From: Paenibacillus macquariensis
Lineage (GTDB): Bacteria; Bacillota; Bacilli; Paenibacillales; Paenibacillaceae
Length of the DNA: 60,728 nt
Assembly: GCF_900156375.1 (NCBI RefSeq)
Contig: NZ_FTNK01000001.1
Span: forward strand, 556,314 to 617,041
Reading direction: 5' to 3'
Shown: piece by piece, positions 58,382-60,728 of the stretch
Numbering within the stretch: the stretch's first letter is position 1
Layout of the letters: each line of letters begins with the position of its first letter
Made by a program: the position numbers and the translations under genes
Notes under the pieces: model-generated
What the model saw: the letters and a program-made list of their open reading frames with translations, nothing else
Databases searched by the model: none
What the model was told of the DNA's origin: nothing

Positions 58382-58786
58382 CTATTTTTTCGATGTCTCA
58401 GCAACGTCAGTAGAACCTGCAACACGAGGTACATGAATGATACTGTGCTCGGGCGGTAGGACATAACCTTCTTTAATCGCCGTTTCAACAATAGTTTCTT
58501 TAAGGGTCTGCTTCTTAAGCTCCAACTTAGATATTTCCAACTTGTTTTTTCTGATGTCACTATTCATTCTTTGGCTCTGTTTATTAAGATCATAGATATG
58601 TGCGTATCGCCAAATCACAAGGCTTGCAACAGCTACACATACTAATACAGTTAATAAATACAGCATTTTTTCCTTCATCGGAATGAATGTTCGGCGTGTT
58701 ACAACTTTAGTCTGTTCACGATATCCAGGAGAAACCCGCTCGACTGGTTTTGGTTTTACTGCTAAATTCCCACGCGTATAAGCCAT
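58382..58786 (-). CDS. ftsL: FtsL-like division protein
   Basis: A 134-residue bitopic protein: a basic cytoplasmic tail (1-38), one helix (about 40-60; MLYLLTVLVCVAVASLVIW) and an extracellular coiled coil (about 66-105; heptads of Leu, Lys, Glu). It joins DivIB and DivIC to regulate the septal synthase. Sequence is poorly conserved, so the call rests on topology and on position between rsmH and pbpB. GGAAG precedes the ATG. Confidence 0.88.
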   Translation of the reverse strand: MAYTRGNLAVKPKPVERVSPGYREQTKVVTRRTFIPMKEKMLYLLTVLVCVAVASLVIWRYAHIYDLNKQSQRMNSDIRKNKLEISKLELKKQTLKETIVETAIKEGYVLPPEHSIIHVPRVAGSTDVAETSKK

Positions 58787-58829
58787 TAGTTACTTCCTTT
58801 CTTGAGCATCACTGCTTATCAATTTGAAA

Positions 58830-59780
58830 TTACAGTTTCTCCGCGACCCGAAGCTTAGCTGATCTTGCACGTGAGTTCTCTTCAAGCTCTAATTCACTAG
58901 GAATCATCGGTTTACGATTAATAAGTTTTATTTGACCTTCACTTCCACATACACACATTGGAAAATCAGGTGGACAAGTACATTTCGGAACATAACTACT
59001 AAGTATTTGTTTGCAAATACGGTCTTCCAAGGAATGGAAGGTGATTACAGAGATTCTCCCACCTGGTGCCAAACAGCGTACAGCTTGATGTAATCCATCT
59101 TCGAAAGCCCCAAGTTCATCATTGACTGCAATCCTTAGCGCTTGAAAGCTACGTTTGGCAGGATGTCCGCCTGTTCTTCGTGCTGCGGCCGGAATACCGT
59201 CCTTGATAATCTCCACTAGTTCACCTGTGGTTTCAATATGTTTTTTCTCCCGACGCTCAATAATTAATTTAGCAATACGACGCGAGAACTTCTCTTCTCC
59301 ATATTGGAATAACACCCTAGCGATCTCTTTTTCAGACCATGTATTGATGATCGTATCTGCGGTCAACTCTGCCGACTGATCCATCCTCATATCTAATGGA
59401 GCATCATGGTTATAACTAAATCCACGCTCTCCTTCGTCAAACTGTGGTGATGAGACACCCAGATCGAACAAAATACCATCAACTTGAGGAATTCCATCCT
59501 TCTGCGGGACAGCGAGTTCCTTCAAAGCTTCTTCTAAATAACGAAAGTTGGTTTTCACTAAAGATATTCGATCACTATAAGGGGCTAACTTTTCCTTTGC
59601 AGCTTCCAGTGCCCAATCATCCTGATCCAATCCAATTAATCTTCCATATTCTCCAAGTTTGGACGCAATCAGGGAGCTGTGTCCCGCGCCTCCTAAAGTA
59701 CAATCGACATAAATGCCGTCTCTTTTTATACGAAGTCCTTCTGTGGCTTCTTCTTTAAGTACCGTGATGTGATGAAACAA
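58830..59780 (-). CDS. rsmH: 16S rRNA m4C1402 methyltransferase
   Basis: A 316-residue SAM-dependent enzyme that methylates C1402 of 16S rRNA. Visible are [17 protein letters not shown] (about 20-36), [14 protein letters not shown] (about 108), [20 protein letters not shown] and [18 protein letters not shown] 59780 with GGAGGG 7 bases upstream fits the family start (FHHxTVLxEE). It lies 19 bases from mraZ. Confidence 0.96.
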   Translation of the reverse strand: MFHHITVLKEEATEGLRIKRDGIYVDCTLGGAGHSSLIASKLGEYGRLIGLDQDDWALEAAKEKLAPYSDRISLVKTNFRYLEEALKELAVPQKDGIPQVDGILFDLGVSSPQFDEGERGFSYNHDAPLDMRMDQSAELTADTIINTWSEKEIARVLFQYGEEKFSRRIAKLIIERREKKHIETTGELVEIIKDGIPAAARRTGGHPAKRSFQALRIAVNDELGAFEDGLHQAVRCLAPGGRISVITFHSLEDRICKQILSSYVPKCTCPPDFPMCVCGSEGQIKLINRKPMIPSELELEENSRARSAKLRVAEKL

Positions 59781-59799
59781 GATGCAACCCTCCAGACTA

Positions 59800-60237
59800 T
59801 TATAAATCAAAGTTAAAATCGACTAATTTCTCAGCTATATCGTTAAACGCTTCTTCGGATTGATCGTAATACGCATTCCAAATCGATTTACTCCAAATTT
59901 CCATACGGTTCGATACGCCGAGTACAACACACTCTTTATCCAATTTAGCATATTCTCTTAAGTTTCCCGGTAAGTTTACCCTACCCTGTTTATCCCATTC
60001 GCATTCGGTCGCACCCGAGAAAAAAAATCGTGTGAACGCACGTGCATCTGATTTCATCAGCGGAAGTGATTTGAGTTTCTGTTCTAAGAGTGCCCATTCT
60101 TCTATCGGATAAGCAAATAGGCAATGGTCTAAGCCGCGGGTAACAACAAATGAGGTTCCCAGAAGTTCACGGAATTTGACAGGAATAATCATTCGTCCCT
60201 TATCATCAATGCTATGCTGATATTCCCCCATAAACAT
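59800..60237 (-). CDS. mraZ: MraZ, transcription regulator of the dcw cluster
   Basis: A 145-residue protein with two SpoVT-AbrB-like domains ([20 protein letters not shown] and [20 protein letters not shown]). It binds short GTGG repeats before its own gene, and three such repeats lie at 60263-60292. The ATG at 60237 agrees with the standard family start; AAGGAG lies 11 bases upstream. Confidence 0.96.
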   Translation of the reverse strand: MFMGEYQHSIDDKGRMIIPVKFRELLGTSFVVTRGLDHCLFAYPIEEWALLEQKLKSLPLMKSDARAFTRFFFSGATECEWDKQGRVNLPGNLREYAKLDKECVVLGVSNRMEIWSKSIWNAYYDQSEEAFNDIAEKLVDFNFDL

Positions 60238-60262
60238 TGGCCCATTCACTCCTTAACCTAAT

Positions 60263-60292
60263 TTCCCCACTTTGCACCACTTTCCACCACTT
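60263..60292 (-). promoter_or_regulatory. MraZ operator: three 10-bp direct repeats
   Basis: On the minus strand AAGTGGTGGA, AAGTGGTGCA and AAGTGGGGAA follow one another without gaps. The period of 10 bases puts all copies on one face of the DNA, as in known MraZ-binding repeats. They lie directly after the likely -10 element, between promoter and mraZ. Confidence 0.8.
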
Positions 60293-60293
60293 A

Positions 60294-60322
60294 ACAATAC
60301 TAGATTCGCCATTAGAAATCAA
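60294..60322 (-). promoter_or_regulatory. Likely sigma-A promoter of mraZ
   Basis: TTGATT (60322-60317), 17 bases, TATTGT (60299-60294). It is moderately close to consensus and is placed just before the MraZ repeats. Confidence 0.6.
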
Positions 60323-60391
60323 AGTCCTTCTTTCATACGAACGTTTTTTTATTGTTATAGGAAAGGATACAAAAAATAAGCCCCCCAATAT

Positions 60392-60728
60392 TGATATGCT
60401 CCCCTTATAGTAGACAGAAAAAAGCAAGCCGATTAATCTGTCTATTATGGAGGGGATTTTTTTATGGGCGAAATTAGGAAGACTTACGATGTTACATTTA
60501 AGAAAAAGGCAGTCAATCTCTATCTCAAAAAGGGAATGAGCTACAAGAGTGTAGGTAAAGAATTGGATATCGACCATTCCTTAGTCCGACGTTGGGTGAA
60601 TCATTTTCAAGCGGAGGGAATGAAAGGACTGGAGGAGAAAAGAGGCAAAGCAATAGGCCCTGGAGTTGGTAGACCGAGAACTCGATCAGAAGATCCTGAG
60701 GTTAAGCTAAAGCGCCTTGAAGCGGAAA
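60392..60728 (+). mobile_element. Left end of an IS3-family insertion sequence (partial)
   Basis: The likely end begins TGATATGCTCCCC at 60392, followed by TATAGTAGACAG, a start pattern common in IS3-family elements. A transposase orfA begins at 60464. The right end lies beyond the window. The element points away from mraZ, and its edge is about 70 bases upstream of the mraZ -35. Confidence 0.75.
60464..60728 (+). CDS. IS3-family transposase OrfA (C terminus outside window)
   Basis: At least 88 codons, starting MGEIRKTYDVTFKKKAVNLY, with the helix-turn-helix region SYKSVGKELDIDHSLVRRWV (about 26-45) and then FQAEGMKGLEEKRG. This matches the N-terminal DNA-binding protein of IS3-family elements (IS150-like branch); OrfB with the DDE domain would follow. 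GGAGGGG precedes the ATG. Confidence 0.9.
   Translation, partial: MGEIRKTYDVTFKKKAVNLYLKKGMSYKSVGKELDIDHSLVRRWVNHFQAEGMKGLEEKRGKAIGPGVGRPRTRSEDPEVKLKRLEAE

Noticed and set aside
60212..60577. A 121-codon minus-strand frame
   Set aside because: It crosses the mraZ operator, promoter and IS border; no ribosome site and no plausible product.

Overview
The window comes from the chromosome of a low-to-moderate GC, endospore-forming member of the Bacillota, most likely Paenibacillus. The evidence is the division/cell-wall (dcw) cluster joined to spoIIGA-sigE-sigG, the ylm genes (ylmC, yggS, sepF, ylmG, ylmH, divIVA), a PyrR-controlled pyr operon, T-box control of ileS, and LplB/LplC-type sugar transport. 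Almost every gene lies on the minus strand, so biological order runs from high to low coordinates.

Region by region, in the direction of transcription. (1) 60728-60392 on the plus strand: left end of an IS3-family element, cut by the window edge, about 70 bases upstream of the mraZ promoter. (2) 60322-41705: dcw cluster mraZ-rsmH-ftsL-pbpB-spoVD-murE-murF-mraY-murD-spoVE-murB-murA-divIB-ftsA-ftsZ. It begins with a promoter followed by three 10-bp GTGG repeats typical of MraZ operators, and has an inner sigma-H-like promoter before ftsA. The slot between spoVE and murB where murG is expected holds only about 180 bases with a broken 53-codon frame. (3) 41581-38427: sporulation sigma factors spoIIGA-sigE and sigG, with a Spo0A-type long-spacer promoter and a sigma-F-type promoter; hairpin repeats separate spoIIGA from sigE. 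(4) 38311-34263: ylmC, pgeF, yggS, sepF, ylmG, ylmH, divIVA. (5) 34250-30113: T-box leader and a type-2 ileS, separated by a 669-bp GC-rich element with terminal inverted repeats. (6) 29998-25881: DUF5665 protein, yteA (plus strand), lspA, an RluA-family pseudouridine synthase, and an LL-DAP-aminotransferase-like enzyme. (7) 25831-16772: pyr operon pyrR-pyrB-pyrC-carA-carB-pyrF-pyrE with a PyrR attenuator and no pyrP, pyrK or pyrD. (8) 16658-13823: an unannotated 54-residue protein, two CAT tRNAs, a frameshifted SulP transporter, and a VCBS-like protein on the plus strand. (9) 13626-7226: a LacI regulator, two ABC permeases, a lipoprotein binding protein and an intracellular GH30 hydrolase. 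This sugar-use unit has identical 14-bp palindromic operators before the regulator and before the transporter. (10) 7098-6859: tRNA-Leu. (11) 6524-1: the first 2,174 codons of a giant secreted PHP-type metallohydrolase.

The genes form connected systems: peptidoglycan precursor synthesis, septum assembly and the switch to asymmetric division, pyrimidine synthesis with feedback by attenuation, and import plus cleavage of a beta-glucan-type oligosaccharide. The main oddities are the palindromic element inside the ileS leader, the missing murG, a small dispersed hairpin-repeat family at two or three sites, and the single-base frameshift in the SulP gene.
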